DNA of 64,000 nucleotides. Origin: Pseudovirgaria hyperparasitica. Its lineage: Eukaryota; Ascomycota; Dothideomycetes; Acrospermales; Acrospermaceae. How positions within the stretch are numbered: position 1 is the first letter of the stretch; every line of letters begins with the position of its first letter. Location of the stretch: NCBI RefSeq assembly GCF_010093815.1, contig NW_022985554.1, forward strand, positions 218,999 through 282,998, given 5' to 3'. Under the pieces are notes generated by a model. That model was not told the origin of the DNA, did not search any database, and saw only the letters and a program-made list of their open reading frames with translations. Shown here piece after piece: positions 34,963-46,229 of the stretch. The position numbers and the translations under genes were made by a program.

Positions 34963-35961
34963 ATGTCTCTTGTTGATTCGAACTGCAATTTCAGGAACGA
35001 AGTTCAGCACCTGCGAGCAACGTATGAGCGTAAACGGAACTCAACGAACCTGTATCCACCGGTTGGACGCCCTGTGTATGGGATTGAAGTAAGAGCAGTG
35101 GACGACATCGACCAACACACGTTCTGGTACGAACTAGAAGATTCGAAAAACCTACAATGTATTAGACTTTACGACATACCTGGAACTCTTTCGGGTGATA
35201 TCCTGCGACTAAATAAACAGCTGCCAACCATGTCGAACGAGAAGAATTACGAAATCCAAGGAGATAAAATTGTGCCGCTAGAAACTGTACCGACGCCGCG
35301 CAGATTTGAGTCAGACGCTGAAAACCTTACATCTGAGCTCTGTAAGCTTCCCGAGATTGCTGTTGACCCGGACAAGCATTTTGTCAAGCAAGGCAAATAT
35401 CGTAGTGAGATCAGAAATCTTCTCACTTGCCAAGGCGGGTCTTGTCCTGGTGTACCAATCTCGCCTCATATCATCCAACTCTTGGGCAAATCTGCAGATG
35501 GACACTTAGTGTTTGAAAAACAAAACCCACGCTATATCCTAGCCTTTGTACATGATTTTTGCCGATACAGATCTTGGATTCTCCAAATCATTACTGGCCT
35601 GGCGGCTCTACACTCTGTCGGAATCGTGCACCGTGACTTGCGTATCGACAATCTTGTTTTCAGCACTGATGCCACTCGAGTCTGGATAATTGACCTCGAG
35701 GGTCGTTGGGGAAATTGGCGGGCGCCCGAAGTATCGGACGGAGCCGGCCTTGATGCAGGCTGGACGGAAATGTCTGATATTTACGATCTGGGCTCGCTCA
35801 TCAAGGATATGATATATGGTAACGTTCCTCTTACCTTGCAGGTTGACTGGGACGCACCAACGCTGTTGAAGCCTGTTGTCGAAGCATGTACACGGGATTC
35901 ACCCTCAGACCGGCCGTCCCTATCCCGGCTCCATGATATGGTAACAGGTATCGCGGCGTAA
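34963..35961 (+). CDS. protein-kinase-like protein, atypical DFG (DLE)
   Basis: Single exon, 332 residues. The C-lobe of a kinase fold is clear: catalytic loop VGIVHRDLRIDNLVF (HRD and Asn kept), then IIDLEGRWG, where the metal-binding DFG is DLE, WRAPEV for the APE motif and a GSLIKDMIYG helix. The N-lobe is poorly conserved: I see no glycine loop and no sure VAIK lysine, though KQGKYRSEIRNLL may hold the helix-C glutamate. Such genes are common in filamentous ascomycetes as orphan kinases, often in variable regions. It lies between AT-rich stretches next to the transposon. It could be an active atypical kinase or a pseudokinase. No signal peptide or membrane segment. Confidence 0.75.
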   Translation: MSLVDSNCNFRNEVQHLRATYERKRNSTNLYPPVGRPVYGIEVRAVDDIDQHTFWYELEDSKNLQCIRLYDIPGTLSGDILRLNKQLPTMSNEKNYEIQGDKIVPLETVPTPRRFESDAENLTSELCKLPEIAVDPDKHFVKQGKYRSEIRNLLTCQGGSCPGVPISPHIIQLLGKSADGHLVFEKQNPRYILAFVHDFCRYRSWILQIITGLAALHSVGIVHRDLRIDNLVFSTDATRVWIIDLEGRWGNWRAPEVSDGAGLDAGWTEMSDIYDLGSLIKDMIYGNVPLTLQVDWDAPTLLKPVVEACTRDSPSDRPSLSRLHDMVTGIAA

Positions 35962-36656
35962 TTATACATCTGGTCGTCAGAAGCAGTCCCCGAGCTCATA
36001 ACAGTAAAGAAAGTGTATGGAGTGCTTAGATGTCGCGTCTGAAGTCATGTTAGCTCCTTTAGCAATAGCAATCTAATATGTTCTCTTATTCCGAGGTGAA
36101 GACTCATACATACAAACGCCAAGTACAACGACCAGAGGTCAATGAACATTTACAGTTTTTTTTTTCAATCTCTTATAGTCTCATGACTATTATCTCTTTC
36201 CTATAGTACGATAAAGATAATTAAGTTTGATAGATATAATTAAAGTATGTCTATAATAAATCACAAGGGTACGTAGGCAACTATTAACTCTTCAATCGCT
36301 AACGTGTCGCTATTACATAGAAACCAAATCTTCGAAGACGTAGAACCTTACATATACGATCGAGTGTGAGATAAATGGAAGTCATATTTGTCATAGTATT
36401 CAGATTTATACTGCGTTCTTAAGAGGAATAAAATTAGATATTTAATAGCTATCATAAGACGAGACGAGACGGGACGGGATGACATAATCGAAACCCCATA
36501 ACGGACGGCCCATGCACTTATCATCCGGCCGGATCGTCATTTGGTATCACGTTTGAGTACCGCAGAAACCCTAGCATTCCTCATTCTCGACTACAGTACT
36601 GGATAATGCACAGGTGCATCGTAGTCTCCTGTGGTTAGAAAACGTATAGTCGGGCC
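35962..36656. other. AT-rich intergenic segment
   Basis: About 0.7 kb. 36130-36460 is AT-rich with many TA and AAT steps, then a short GAGAC/GGGAC pentamer tract lies at 36456-36479. No gene recognised. The last 150 bp are the ATG16 promoter. Confidence 0.5.
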
Positions 36657-37316
36657 ATGACGAGCTGGCTTCGCGAATACAGTTCTGCTCTTGAGGCTCG
36701 AGATGCTCAAGAGCACGGTAACAGTCACATAATTCGTTCTTGTAAGCATAAAAAGCCTAGGTAACTCATGTCTGCTAAATTTTGCCCAGATACGAAGCTC
36801 GCTGATCGGGTGTGTGAGCTCGAGACTGCTGCCGCAACTGCAACTCCTCCGCTACCACCTATAAGCACATCACCCCCAAAAGGACGACAAGCGTCTGTGA
36901 AGGCACAATCACCTTCTCCCGGTCCACTGGACAAGGATGCTGTGTCCAGAATCCGATCAGACCTTCAAAATACCCAACGCGCCCGACAAACTTTACAGTC
37001 GCAGCTGTCTTCAGCTACCTCGACCGTCACATCATTGCGCTCGCAACTCGCAGCTCAGGGGTCACAGGTCGCTCAGCTCGCGCGGACGAAAGAGCTCCTT
37101 GAACGTAAAGTAAAAGATAGGAATGAAGAGATTAAGGGCAAGGGAAGGCTAGCTACAGAGGCCCAGGACGAAATGGTAGCGCTCCAGTTGCAACTAAACG
37201 TACTTGAGAAACAGAACGAAGATCTAAAGAAGGAGAACCAGATGCTTGTCCAACGATGGATGACGGAAATGGGGCAAAGAGCTGAAAAGATGAACTTGGA
37301 CTCAAAGTGGGAGTAG
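36657..37316 (+). CDS. ATG16: autophagy protein Atg16
   Basis: Two exons, 36657-36741 and 36790-37316, encode 203 residues. The N-terminal Atg5-binding helix (MTSWLREYSSALEARDAQEH, then YTKLADRVCELE across the splice) and a long coiled coil (about residues 95-190) ending ENQMLVQRWMTEMGQRAEKM are diagnostic of fungal Atg16, which lacks the WD40 part of animal homologues. It forms a dimer with the Atg12-Atg5 conjugate and directs Atg8 lipidation at the phagophore. A Pro/Ser-rich linker separates the two parts. Convergent with XDJ1, with about 170 bp between stop codons. Confidence 0.95.
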
Positions 37317-37484
37317 GAGCGTCAATTAAGTTGCGAAAGCACGAATATACGACACAACAGTAAAGCCTCTGCGACATGCAGTTCGATCTATGCTGGCATA
37401 CAATACGCCCCAACAACCCCATATGCTCTCAACACGGATCCAAACACCGACGACGCCGTAACAATGCAAGGCGAAAAGATTCTA

Positions 37485-38976
37485 TCACTGCTGTGCACAG
37501 CCCGGGACTTCGTCTCCCTCACCATCGTCATCTTCCCAGTCGCCACCGGCCTGCTCTTCGACTTCTTCGAGATCCACCCCAACAAAGTCTCTCTCATCAA
37601 CTTCATTATCGATTTTGATAGGCTGTGCGGGTTTCGGAAGAATATCTCGAAGGTGTTTGATAGACGCCTCGTCTTTGATCCATCCATCTTTGGGGAAGTC
37701 AATAGTGACATTTAAGAAAAGGTCGCCTTTGGCATCAGATCGCTTTATCGGCATTCCTTCCCCAGCAATTTTCAGCCATTGTCCCGGACTCAAGATTTTG
37801 CCCTTGGGTTGTGTGATACGCAGTTGTATCCCTCGGCCATCAAGATGTTTCAGAACGACGCGATCGAATCCTGTCAATGCTTCTGCGAGCGTGATATGCA
37901 ATTCGGCTCTCAAATTATTTCCAACTCTCTCGAAGACCTCGTGGGGTTCCTGCTCCAGTGTCCAGACAATATCGCCAGGTTCTTGCCCAGGATACGCATC
38001 TGCTTCACCGGCAGAAATAATCTTTTCCCCATGCTGCGCGCCTGGCGGGATGTAAAGCTCGACCATATTCTTGGAATCGATGACTCCGGCACCCTTACAT
38101 TTCTTGCATTTTTCCTTGTCCTTGAAGACCTGCCCCTGGCCCAAACAGTTCGTACACTCGGATATTTGTTCTGTGAGAAACTGGCCCTGTTGTAACAAAC
38201 GCTTCACGGCTCCTGCACAACATCGTTAGCGGAACGGCTGGCTTTTTCGGTTGTCAAAGCCCCTACCTCTTCCACCACATACGCTACAGGAATGCGACTT
38301 CGCTTTGTCTTTTCCGCCCTTCCCATTGCACGTCGTGCAAGGAATCTTCTTGTCTAGCTTAAACCTCGACGTCTTGCCTTTGTACAGCTCTTCAAGAGTG
38401 ACGGTGTAATTCTGCTCCGCATTTTTGCCTTTCTTCGGCCTCGGCGGTGGTCGACCCATGCCGCCCATTCCAGGAAATCCACCTTCAAAGCCAGGCATAC
38501 CCCCCATTCCACCCATACCCCCTGAGGCAAACATATTGAAAAGGTCGTTCATATCCATTCCTTCGCCCATACCACCAGATCCTTGGCTCTTATCAAAGGC
38601 AGACATACCGTGCGTGTCGTACAAATGCCTCGAGTTGTCATCTGAGAGGATTTCATAGGCCTCTTGTACGGCTTTGAATTTGATTTCGGCGGCGGGTCGT
38701 TCATCCTCGGACACTTTGTCGGGATGACTTCGCAGTGCAGCCTATGGAAGGTCAGCAATACACGCAGTCATCTAGCACGCCGCGACTGACTTTGCGGTAT
38801 GCCTTCCGTATCTCGTCTTTATCAGCGTTCTTCTGTATTTCTAACACCTCTACTGCAAATGAGCGGGAATATCTTTTAACGGATCGATCGTACCATAGAG
38901 ATCTGCTTCTGCTGTTCCAGCCACTTCATATGAGGTCAGCGCATGTCTTGACAGTATTGTGCGTCATATACGTACT
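37485..38976 (-). CDS. XDJ1: type I DnaJ/Hsp40 co-chaperone, XDJ1-like, start codon split by an intron
   Basis: Five coding exons: 38976 (one base), 38923-38894, 38852-38791, 38741-38267 and 38212-37485; total 431 residues, phases consistent. J-domain (EIRKAYRKAALRSHPDK with HPD), Gly/Met-rich linker, four CxxCxGxG zinc repeats (CTTCNGKG, CSVCGGRG, CTNCLGQG, CKKCKGAG), C-terminal substrate domain and a terminal CAQQ that fits a farnesylation CaaX box. No ATG precedes the J-domain in its own frame after the last upstream stop. A 52-nt intron (38975-38924; donor GTACGT, branch GCTGACC, acceptor AAG) would join A to TG and give MAGTAEADLY. Known role: Hsp70 co-chaperone; Xdj1 helps protein delivery to mitochondria. 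Confidence 0.88.
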
Positions 38977-39449
38977 AGCTTTGAGGGATTGTGTAGAAGA
39001 AACTAGGGCGTGTCGGCGGGATTTATAGTGTTATAAAGACGGCGGAGGTGTGCGCTCGCGAAAGATCGGAAAATTAGATGTGATATAAAGTCGAGGGTAG
39101 AACTATCATGGGAGTACAGAGTTCTGTCGTAGATGCAAAGTATAATGCTGTAAATGACGAGAACGGAAAAATGTTGCATTGAGTCTCAAGATCGCGCTTG
39201 GCGTGACCTGCCGACAGGTGCCGGCTTTTGACCCAAACCCAGGTAGGTGGCAGGCATAATCCGACGCTAATTACTCAAGCGTACGTAGCGGCAGGGCGGG
39301 TGGGTCACCCATGGATGAGCAGTAGTCAAGCCAAGGCGGAACCCACCTATTAGTATTTGCGGACTAACTACCTAGGTAGCTAATAGCTAGCTAATCATCA
39401 TTGATAAGTTGTCGTCGAGACTATTCAAGACAGGACACTGCATTTTGCT
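38977..39449. other. divergent promoter region XDJ1 / MSE1
   Basis: About 470 bp. It contains the 5' leader of XDJ1, with a TATAAAT-like run on the minus strand near 39020, and a perfect 12-bp palindrome CTACCTAGGTAG at about 39369 followed by GCTAATAGCTAGCTAAT. Similar CCTAGGTA palindromes are frequent in many filamentous ascomycete genomes. No gene. Confidence 0.5.
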
Positions 39450-41324
39450 ATGCGCATCAACATTCATGGAGCTCCTTGGAGCTTCTCCTCCCGCCCGATA
39501 TGTCTGCCATGCCAAATTCGATCGCAAGTTCGCCAATTCTCCTCATCAAACAAGTATGCTTCTGACGAGATCCCGCCGCTGAGCTCGAATGCGCCTACAG
39601 AAATCACTCGACCTTTACCACCTATCAAACGCAAACGACCTACAAGGACCACGAGAGCGACACTTCCATCAGAGGGATCAAAAGTCAGAACGCGCTTTGC
39701 ACCCTCACCCACGGGAAGCCTGCACCTTGGATCTGCTCGGACAGCTCTATTCAATTACTTGCTTGCCAAGCGATGTGGGGGCCAGTTCATACTGCGGATT
39801 GAAGATACGGATCAGAGACGGAGCTCAGAGGATTTCGAGAAACAGATCTATAAGGAGCTTGCATGGTTGGGATTGAAGTGGGATGAAGGGCCAGGTCCGC
39901 AAGGCACGCTTAGGAATTCCACGGGGCCCTACAAGCAGTCGCAAAGATTGCATTTCTATACAGAACATGTCCAGAGACTCTTAGATATAGGAAAGTCGTA
40001 CCGCTGTTTCTGCTCGCCTGAAGCCCTCCAAGCCAAAGCACAACTTCGTGACTCAGCTGGTCTTATCGGGCGATACGATCGAACATGCGCGCATATACAG
40101 AAGGATGAATCGAGCAGGAGAGCCGCAGCCGGCGAGCCACACACTATTCGACTCCTGTCTGCGGAAACTGCACCGCTTGTTAAAGACCTAATATTTGGGG
40201 ATATAAAACACCAGTCCAGTAGCAGCCAACAGGCTGACGGCTTCGATGACCCGATATTGATGAAGCGAGATGGCTGGCCGACATACCATTTGGCAAACGT
40301 GGTAGACGATCATCTCATGGACGTCACGCATGTGATTCGGGGGGTAGAATGGATACCCTCAACACCGATGCACTTGGAGTTGTACGATGCTTTCGGCTGG
40401 GTACCACCAAAATTTGCTCATGTGCCCCTGTTGACTGATGCCGATGGGGCCAAATTGAGTAAGAGAGATAGCGCTGCGACACTTGAACAGCTTAGAGACC
40501 TCGGTATATTTCCCGAGACAGTCGTTAACTTTGCGGCATTACTTGGATGGTCGCACCAAGAACGTTCGGACTTCATGACTCTCTCGGATCTGGAAAGGCT
40601 CTTCGACTTGAAGCTTACGAAAGGCAACACTGTTGTGTCTATGGGCAAAATGAGGTTTTTACAGAATGCTCACGCGGTTCAGATGACAAAAGGGACCGAT
40701 GAGGCTTTCAGATACTTGGTAGATGACGTCGCAAAGATTGTTCAGGCTCGTTTCGGCGACGTCATAGATCCTATTCTTGGATCTAGGCCGCTGAAAGATT
40801 ATGTATCAAGGCTGCTGAAAGCCGATGTCAAAAACTTCACCACTAGCGCCCGATTCGTCGAGGAGTCGAGATATCTTTTCATCCCAATAGACAAGATAAT
40901 CAAAAGAGGATTCCGAGCAACGACCATCTCAGTGGACGAAATATACCCTAGCCTCCAAGACGATGAAGAGTACTTCAAGTCCGCGGAAACCACTACACTA
41001 GAGCCTCAAGTGAAGGAGACACTTGAAAGACTCAAAAATAGATTAGATAAGCTTAATTTAGAAGATTGGTCCGAAACTCCCCTTAAAGAAGTCATTGATG
41101 GGTTACTGACGGAAATGTTGGATGAGTGGAAAGGTCTCAACTCGGCTGACGATAGAGCGGCTTGGAAAGTTCGCAAAGAGCTAGCTGCGCCATTCTGGCA
41201 TATGTTACGGGATGTAATTTCTTTTGGCAGGCCGGGTGTGGGTTTAGCTGTTGCCATGGAGCTGCTGGGACGAGATGAGTGTAGAAAGAGGTTCGAAGTG
41301 GCCATGAGAGGCAGTTTCGTATGA
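39450..41324 (+). CDS. MSE1: mitochondrial glutamyl-tRNA synthetase
   Basis: Single exon, 624 residues. An N-terminal presequence (MRINIHGAPWSFSSRPICLP, then VRQFSSSNKYAS) is followed by the class I synthetase catalytic core: RFAPSPTGSLHLGSARTALF (HIGH variant HLGS), LRIEDTDQRRS, MKRDGWPTYHLANVVDDHLM, IRGVEWIPSTP and KLSKRDS (KMSKS variant). The discriminating, helical C-terminal anticodon region is complete. It charges mitochondrial tRNA-Glu and possibly mischarges tRNA-Gln for transamidation, as known in yeast. An intronless gene of usual length or slightly long, with a basic linker before the core. Downstream CSN5 is on the same strand about 500 bp away. Confidence 0.96.
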   Translation: MRINIHGAPWSFSSRPICLPCQIRSQVRQFSSSNKYASDEIPPLSSNAPTEITRPLPPIKRKRPTRTTRATLPSEGSKVRTRFAPSPTGSLHLGSARTALFNYLLAKRCGGQFILRIEDTDQRRSSEDFEKQIYKELAWLGLKWDEGPGPQGTLRNSTGPYKQSQRLHFYTEHVQRLLDIGKSYRCFCSPEALQAKAQLRDSAGLIGRYDRTCAHIQKDESSRRAAAGEPHTIRLLSAETAPLVKDLIFGDIKHQSSSSQQADGFDDPILMKRDGWPTYHLANVVDDHLMDVTHVIRGVEWIPSTPMHLELYDAFGWVPPKFAHVPLLTDADGAKLSKRDSAATLEQLRDLGIFPETVVNFAALLGWSHQERSDFMTLSDLERLFDLKLTKGNTVVSMGKMRFLQNAHAVQMTKGTDEAFRYLVDDVAKIVQARFGDVIDPILGSRPLKDYVSRLLKADVKNFTTSARFVEESRYLFIPIDKIIKRGFRATTISVDEIYPSLQDDEEYFKSAETTTLEPQVKETLERLKNRLDKLNLEDWSETPLKEVIDGLLTEMLDEWKGLNSADDRAAWKVRKELAAPFWHMLRDVISFGRPGVGLAVAMELLGRDECRKRFEVAMRGSFV

Positions 41325-41831
41325 AATACAGCCTCTTCCCGGTCGGAATATAAAGCTGCTTTGTACATAGTCTTTCAACGCTGTACCTTGTAGGACAATT
41401 GGAGTGCGAGTGCTCCCAAGCACTGTTATTTCCTATCTCCCTCGCTACCTGTATCTCATGAGAATTCACCATTGACTTTCGTCTTAAGCTCGGGAATCCG
41501 CTCCATCGCGGCACCAGTTCTCGACACTCCATCCGTCAAATCAGCTACAGATACACCGCCAGTCGAAGCAGTCACTGACCTAATATGAACGTGCTTGTTA
41601 GGGAAACTATAAACTAGGTCTCTGCCATAAGCCTAGCCACAGTATAGCCCTTTTCCAGAGTAGTTTACAGTCTCACTTTGAGTTTGCTGGGCAGCATGAA
41701 CGAATATACGTAATCCACTCGAAGCTAACTATCCTAAACAGCTCTAGCGCCAGCTTCAAAGCTAAGGTCCCCTCCACTCCCATCAGGCACGGCCAAAAGC
41801 AGCTTTCGTCCACTTCTACCATATCACAACC
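41325..41831. other. intergenic, no gene recognised
   Basis: 507 bp between MSE1 and CSN5 on the same strand, holding the MSE1 3' end and the CSN5 promoter. Open frames here are antisense shadows without motifs. Confidence 0.5.
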
Positions 41832-42914
41832 ATGGCAAATTCGTTGAAGAACTGGGGTAAGCTGTGGTAATATGACACTTCCCAATGCGTACTAACAGAA
41901 CTCTCCTCAGAGCTCCAGAACGCTGTCAAACTTATCGATCCTCATCGCGATGCTCTCTACGACTACGACGACAAAGCCGCGAAGGCCGTAAACGAATCAA
42001 AGCCATGGAAGTCAGACGCCAACTACTTCAAGAATATCCGCATCTCAGCAGTTGCATTATTGAAGATGGTCATGCATGCTCGATCAGGAGGCAGTATTGA
42101 GGTCATGGGCTTGATGCTAGGCTATATCGCAGGTGACACATTCATCGTAACGGACTCATTTCGACTACCAGTTGAGGGCACTGAAACGCGGGTGAATGCG
42201 CAGGAGGACGCCAACGAATATATCGTTAACTACCCCGAAGCTGCGCGCCAAGCAGGCCAGCTGGAGAATGCTGTTGGGTGGTACCATTCTCATCCTGGTT
42301 ACGGCTGCTGGCTGTCTGGCATCGACGTTGGAACACAACACACCTGGCAGATGTTCCAAGATCCATTCTGCGCTGTAGTCATTGATCCAGATCGTACTAT
42401 ATCCGCCGGCAAAGTTGAGATCGGTGCTTTTCGAACCTACCCTGAGAACTATAAGCCGGCGAAGATGGGCGGTGGCGACGGATTTCAGACGATACCATTG
42501 GACAAGATGCAGGACTTTGGCGCTCACAGTGAGCGATACTACCCGTTAGAGGTGACCCACTTCAAGTCGCAGCTGGACGCAAAGATCCTAGAGGCGTTAT
42601 GGAACAAGTACTGGGTTGGTACCTTGTCGCAGTCTCCACTCTTTACAAATCGTGACTACGGTACTTCACAGATGCAGGACCTGGCGCGGAAAATTATGCA
42701 GGTTGAACAAGGAGTGAAAAACCACTCCTACGGACCTCAGGTGCGGCCAAGTACGACAACATCAAAAGACAAGGAACTCGAAAAGCTAGTTAGAGCAGGG
42801 CACAAGCTGGCTACAGAAGAGAAAATCGGCCTTCTGGCGGCCGAGCTGAAAGATCGCGTTTTCAATGTCCAGCCAGAACTTACGCAGGTCCCGGACCTTG
42901 ATATGAACGGATAG
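41832..42914 (+). CDS. CSN5: COP9 signalosome subunit 5 (deneddylase)
   Basis: Two exons, 41832-41856 and 41911-42914, encode 342 residues. The JAMM zinc-protease motif is complete: Glu in EVMGLMLG, HSHPGYGCWLSGID with both His and the Asp, within an MPN domain (ISAVALLKMVMHARSGG at its start; IDPDRTISAGKVEIGAFRTY later). CSN5 removes NEDD8 from cullins in the COP9 signalosome and in filamentous fungi affects development and secondary metabolism. The intron has a perfect TACTAAC branch point followed at once by an AG at 41897-41898; that is too close, so the next AG at 41909-41910 is taken, giving NWELQN. The alternative would add three residues. Confidence 0.95.
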
Positions 42915-44466
42915 GACATTATACATACATCAAAAGTGATGAACAGAGTAGCGGGCGTGAAACTTTCGATCATTGCGAGGATGGTGTTCTATGCGTCATT
43001 GTCAGTACGATGAGAAGGTAGATTCATTTCGTTGAAGGACACAATGTCTCAGCGAGCATGAGCATCACGGAATACACGGAATATACGGGTCACACGGCAT
43101 GTCTGAATCCACCGTATGGCTCGGATATAAAGCCCGGCGCGTATAGTCGCCTGATTTCACAGGTGACGTGTGCGTGACTTCGTTTATGTGACCATGGAAG
43201 AGCAATAGAGCCTTGCGGAGAAAAAGACGCGAGGGAAGGCTGCGGGGAGATGCTAGAGGCGCGACAGTCGGCCGTAAGAGATATATACCAACGGAGAAAT
43301 AACAGTCGGCCGAATAGGTTATCGATCAAAGGGAAAGGCACATTCGGCCGGTTCCAAGAGTTGGGACTTCTATCAACGGAGGAAGAGAGCCGCGATACCC
43401 TGAGTATCTTGGTTACTCCATGTGCAGCGTTATTCTGATCGTAATTCAGGAAGTGTCTGTTGGTCTGCACCAGCTAGTCATTAATTTCCAGGCGTTACCG
43501 TCGTCGACCAGGCCATCCAGACAGCGTCTCATCTTGCCGCAAAACTCTGTAGGCCGAAATCAGTGTGGAGATAGTGTGCCCTTCCAGTGTCTCGTTCTCA
43601 TTCTCATTCATATGTCATTCCCACATTCTGCGGAAGGAGCGGTTGAGCCTCCAGCTGCTCTGCGGCTCAGATGCTTACATTACTCACAGGACGACCAGGT
43701 AGAGGTACCTAAACTACCACACCCTCTACATCGCTGACCTCACACTGCGTTACTAACCAGGTATCTAAGTGGAGACTCGGCCAATCATATGACTTGAGTC
43801 AAAGATGTTTACTATTTCTTCAAAATCCTACACACATGCTGGAAGTGACCTATTACATGCGCTAAGCATTAGGTTATAATACCGAGAGTCGAGAGGCACT
43901 CGATAGGCGAGGGGTGCCACACCTGTAAAGGGGCAGTATGGACTATGGCTATATTTAGGGCTATAGCTATCAAGGCGAAGATTACAAATCTTAACTAAGG
44001 AGGAGAATAGCCTATGCCAAGGGTGAAATTTTATAGTGCTAGATGTAGTTCACAGAGGTGAGGAAGCCTGAAGACACCAAGAACGCCAAACCTTGATTAA
44101 GTTCAAAAACTCCCCCATTCTGTAGAAAGACGCGGTCATCGAATTCAGGTTATGTAGATCCTTAGTCTGATATGTGCTAATCCTCCGATACTAGTTCCGT
44201 AGGTTTATGGACGAATCATCTTCTCTGCGACATACAAAGAATGTATTCAAAAGTTGGATCCGCATGCTAAATGCTGCGGAGTCCGGTTATGATCGTGTCT
44301 TTTGGATCGCATCTGTTTGTCAGTCTACGCAGAAACTGATTTTGCGTTTTCAGTATAGATCCTCCAAGATCGTGTAAATGTGTTGTCAAAAAGCCTTATA
44401 AATAGACTCACGCAACCCACCAGAACAGAATGAAGATAACGCATTATATCTATATACCTTAGCAAC
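42915..44466. other. intergenic, no gene recognised
   Basis: About 1.55 kb. No exon with family similarity. Short frames near 43250-43740 lack motifs. 43890-44110 is AT-rich and could be decayed non-genic DNA, but I find no repeat partner in the window. Confidence 0.5.
44397..44404 (+). promoter_or_regulatory. TATA box of the P450 gene
   Basis: TATAAATA, 63 bp upstream of the P450 start codon, a usual distance for a fungal TATA promoter. Confidence 0.5.
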
Positions 44467-46229
44467 ATGGAAACTTCTCATCGAAACTTGTTGCCTCATA
44501 TGAACGCCCTATCATTGTCACACTTGGATCTGCAGACAGCTCTGCGAGGCATATATCTTTCGCTAGCTCTCGTATGCTCTGAGTCTTTCGCTTGATTGTC
44601 AATTGTAATACTAATCACTCTTATAACATAGTTTGCTACCTACAGGATACTCTTAGCTGCATACAATGTCTACTTCAGTCCACTGAGGTTATGTTAGTAC
44701 ATTATCTTTTCGTAATACGGGGATACACACTAATTCAACATTGGACAGTTCCAGGACCAAAAATAGCTGCAGCCAGCTACCTTCCCTTCTACTACCGCAA
44801 GTTTTTCGGGACACTGAACCCCTGGTACTTGGAGCTTCACAGCCAATATGGAGAAGTCGTTCGATTCACGCCAAATGATTTAAGCTTTACGAATGAGCAT
44901 GCTTACAAGGACATATATGGTGGAAAAACTGCAAATCACACTGCTAACCCGAAGTCTGGCTCTTTCTACACCAAGACTTACGGCAATACATGGACGATGC
45001 TGACAGAGCCGGACGACACGAGGCACGGACAGATCCGCAAAGTCTTCGCCAATGCATTCTCAGATCGTGCGTTAAAGCTGCAGGAGCCATTAATTCTGAA
45101 GTATGTAGACCAGCTAGTAAGCAATATCAGACGGAGTGTCGCAAGTAATCCCGTTAAGGAGGTGGATATGGTCAGGTAAGTCTTCAAAAACCTCTACGTG
45201 CCTCCAATTGACCCCAACAGACTTTACAACTTCGCCACGTTCGACATCATGGCCGATCTCACATTCAGTGAGCCCCTGGGTCTACTCCAAAGTAATCAAT
45301 ACACACCCTGGGTCAAAGCCATGTTCGCCAGCATCCGCAACAACCAGAAAACCAAAGTTTTCAAAGCTATCCCCGTGCTCCGAGCTCTCGCTTTTCTCTT
45401 TCTCCCCAGAAACTTCAAGAAAATAATGAAGGAGAACTACCGAAATTCTGTCGAGCGCGTCAACTACCGCATCGCTAATCCCCCTGCCGACTACGATATG
45501 TGGAAACTTGTTCTTGAGAAAGGCACAGATGTCCTCCAGCCTGCTGAGATGCATACTAATGCGGCAATATTCATGAAAGCAGGTACCGAGACAACGGCAA
45601 CGGCATTGTCGGGCTTGACATATCATCTGCTGCGCAATCCGGACAAGCTGGCGAAGGTCGTCGCCGAAGTACGTGCTCAGCCCGACGAAGCATCCTTGAA
45701 CCTGTTAACTTTACCCCGCTTGCGGTATCTGAATGCGTGCTTCGAAGAGGGGCTTCGTATATATCCACCCGTTGCTGAGGGCCTACCGCGTGAGGTGCCT
45801 GCAGGCGGAAATGTGATCTGTGGGCAATACATCCCTCCTAAGACGCGCATGTGGGTGCCACAGTACGTGAACAATCGCAACCCACGCAACTTCATGGATG
45901 CAGACAAGTTTATACCCGAGCGCTGGTTGGACGGGGAGGGTTACGACAGTGATAAGAAGCATGCGTTGCAGCCGTTCAGTACCGGGCCAAGGAACTGTAT
46001 AGGAAAAAAGTAAGTCCTAAATGTCCTGGCGACTCTTCGTCATCATCTGAGCACGGGTGCTAATCTTTTGGGTAGTCTGGCTTACCATGAGATGCGGGTC
46101 ATTCTTGCGAAGCTGCTTTGGCATTTTGATTTGAGATTGGCGGAGAGGAGCAGCAACTGGGCAGAACAGAAGACCTATATCCTGTGGGAAAAGCCAGAAC
46201 TGTACGTCATTGCTGAACCGGTGCGCTGA
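44467..46229 (+). CDS. cytochrome P450 monooxygenase
   Basis: Five exons: 44467-44571, 44632-44692, 44749-45175, 45221-46009 and 46076-46229; total 511 residues. An N-terminal membrane anchor (GIYLSLALFATYRILLAAYN) leads to the Pro-rich hinge FSPLRLFPGPK, restored by a GTTAGT donor. The I-helix AGTETTATAL, K-helix EEGLRIYP, PERW and the haem-binding FSTGPRNCIGKN (Cys ligand) are all intact. Layout and motifs resemble the CYP65/isotrichodermin-hydroxylase-like group, but the substrate is unknown and no synthase backbone gene is nearby. ER membrane; needs P450 reductase or a cytochrome b5 partner. All introns are 45-66 nt, four in total, two of them near the N-terminus. Confidence 0.93.

Noticed and set aside
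43890-44110. AT-rich stretch as a transposon relic
   Set aside because: No inverted ends, target duplication or second copy in the window.
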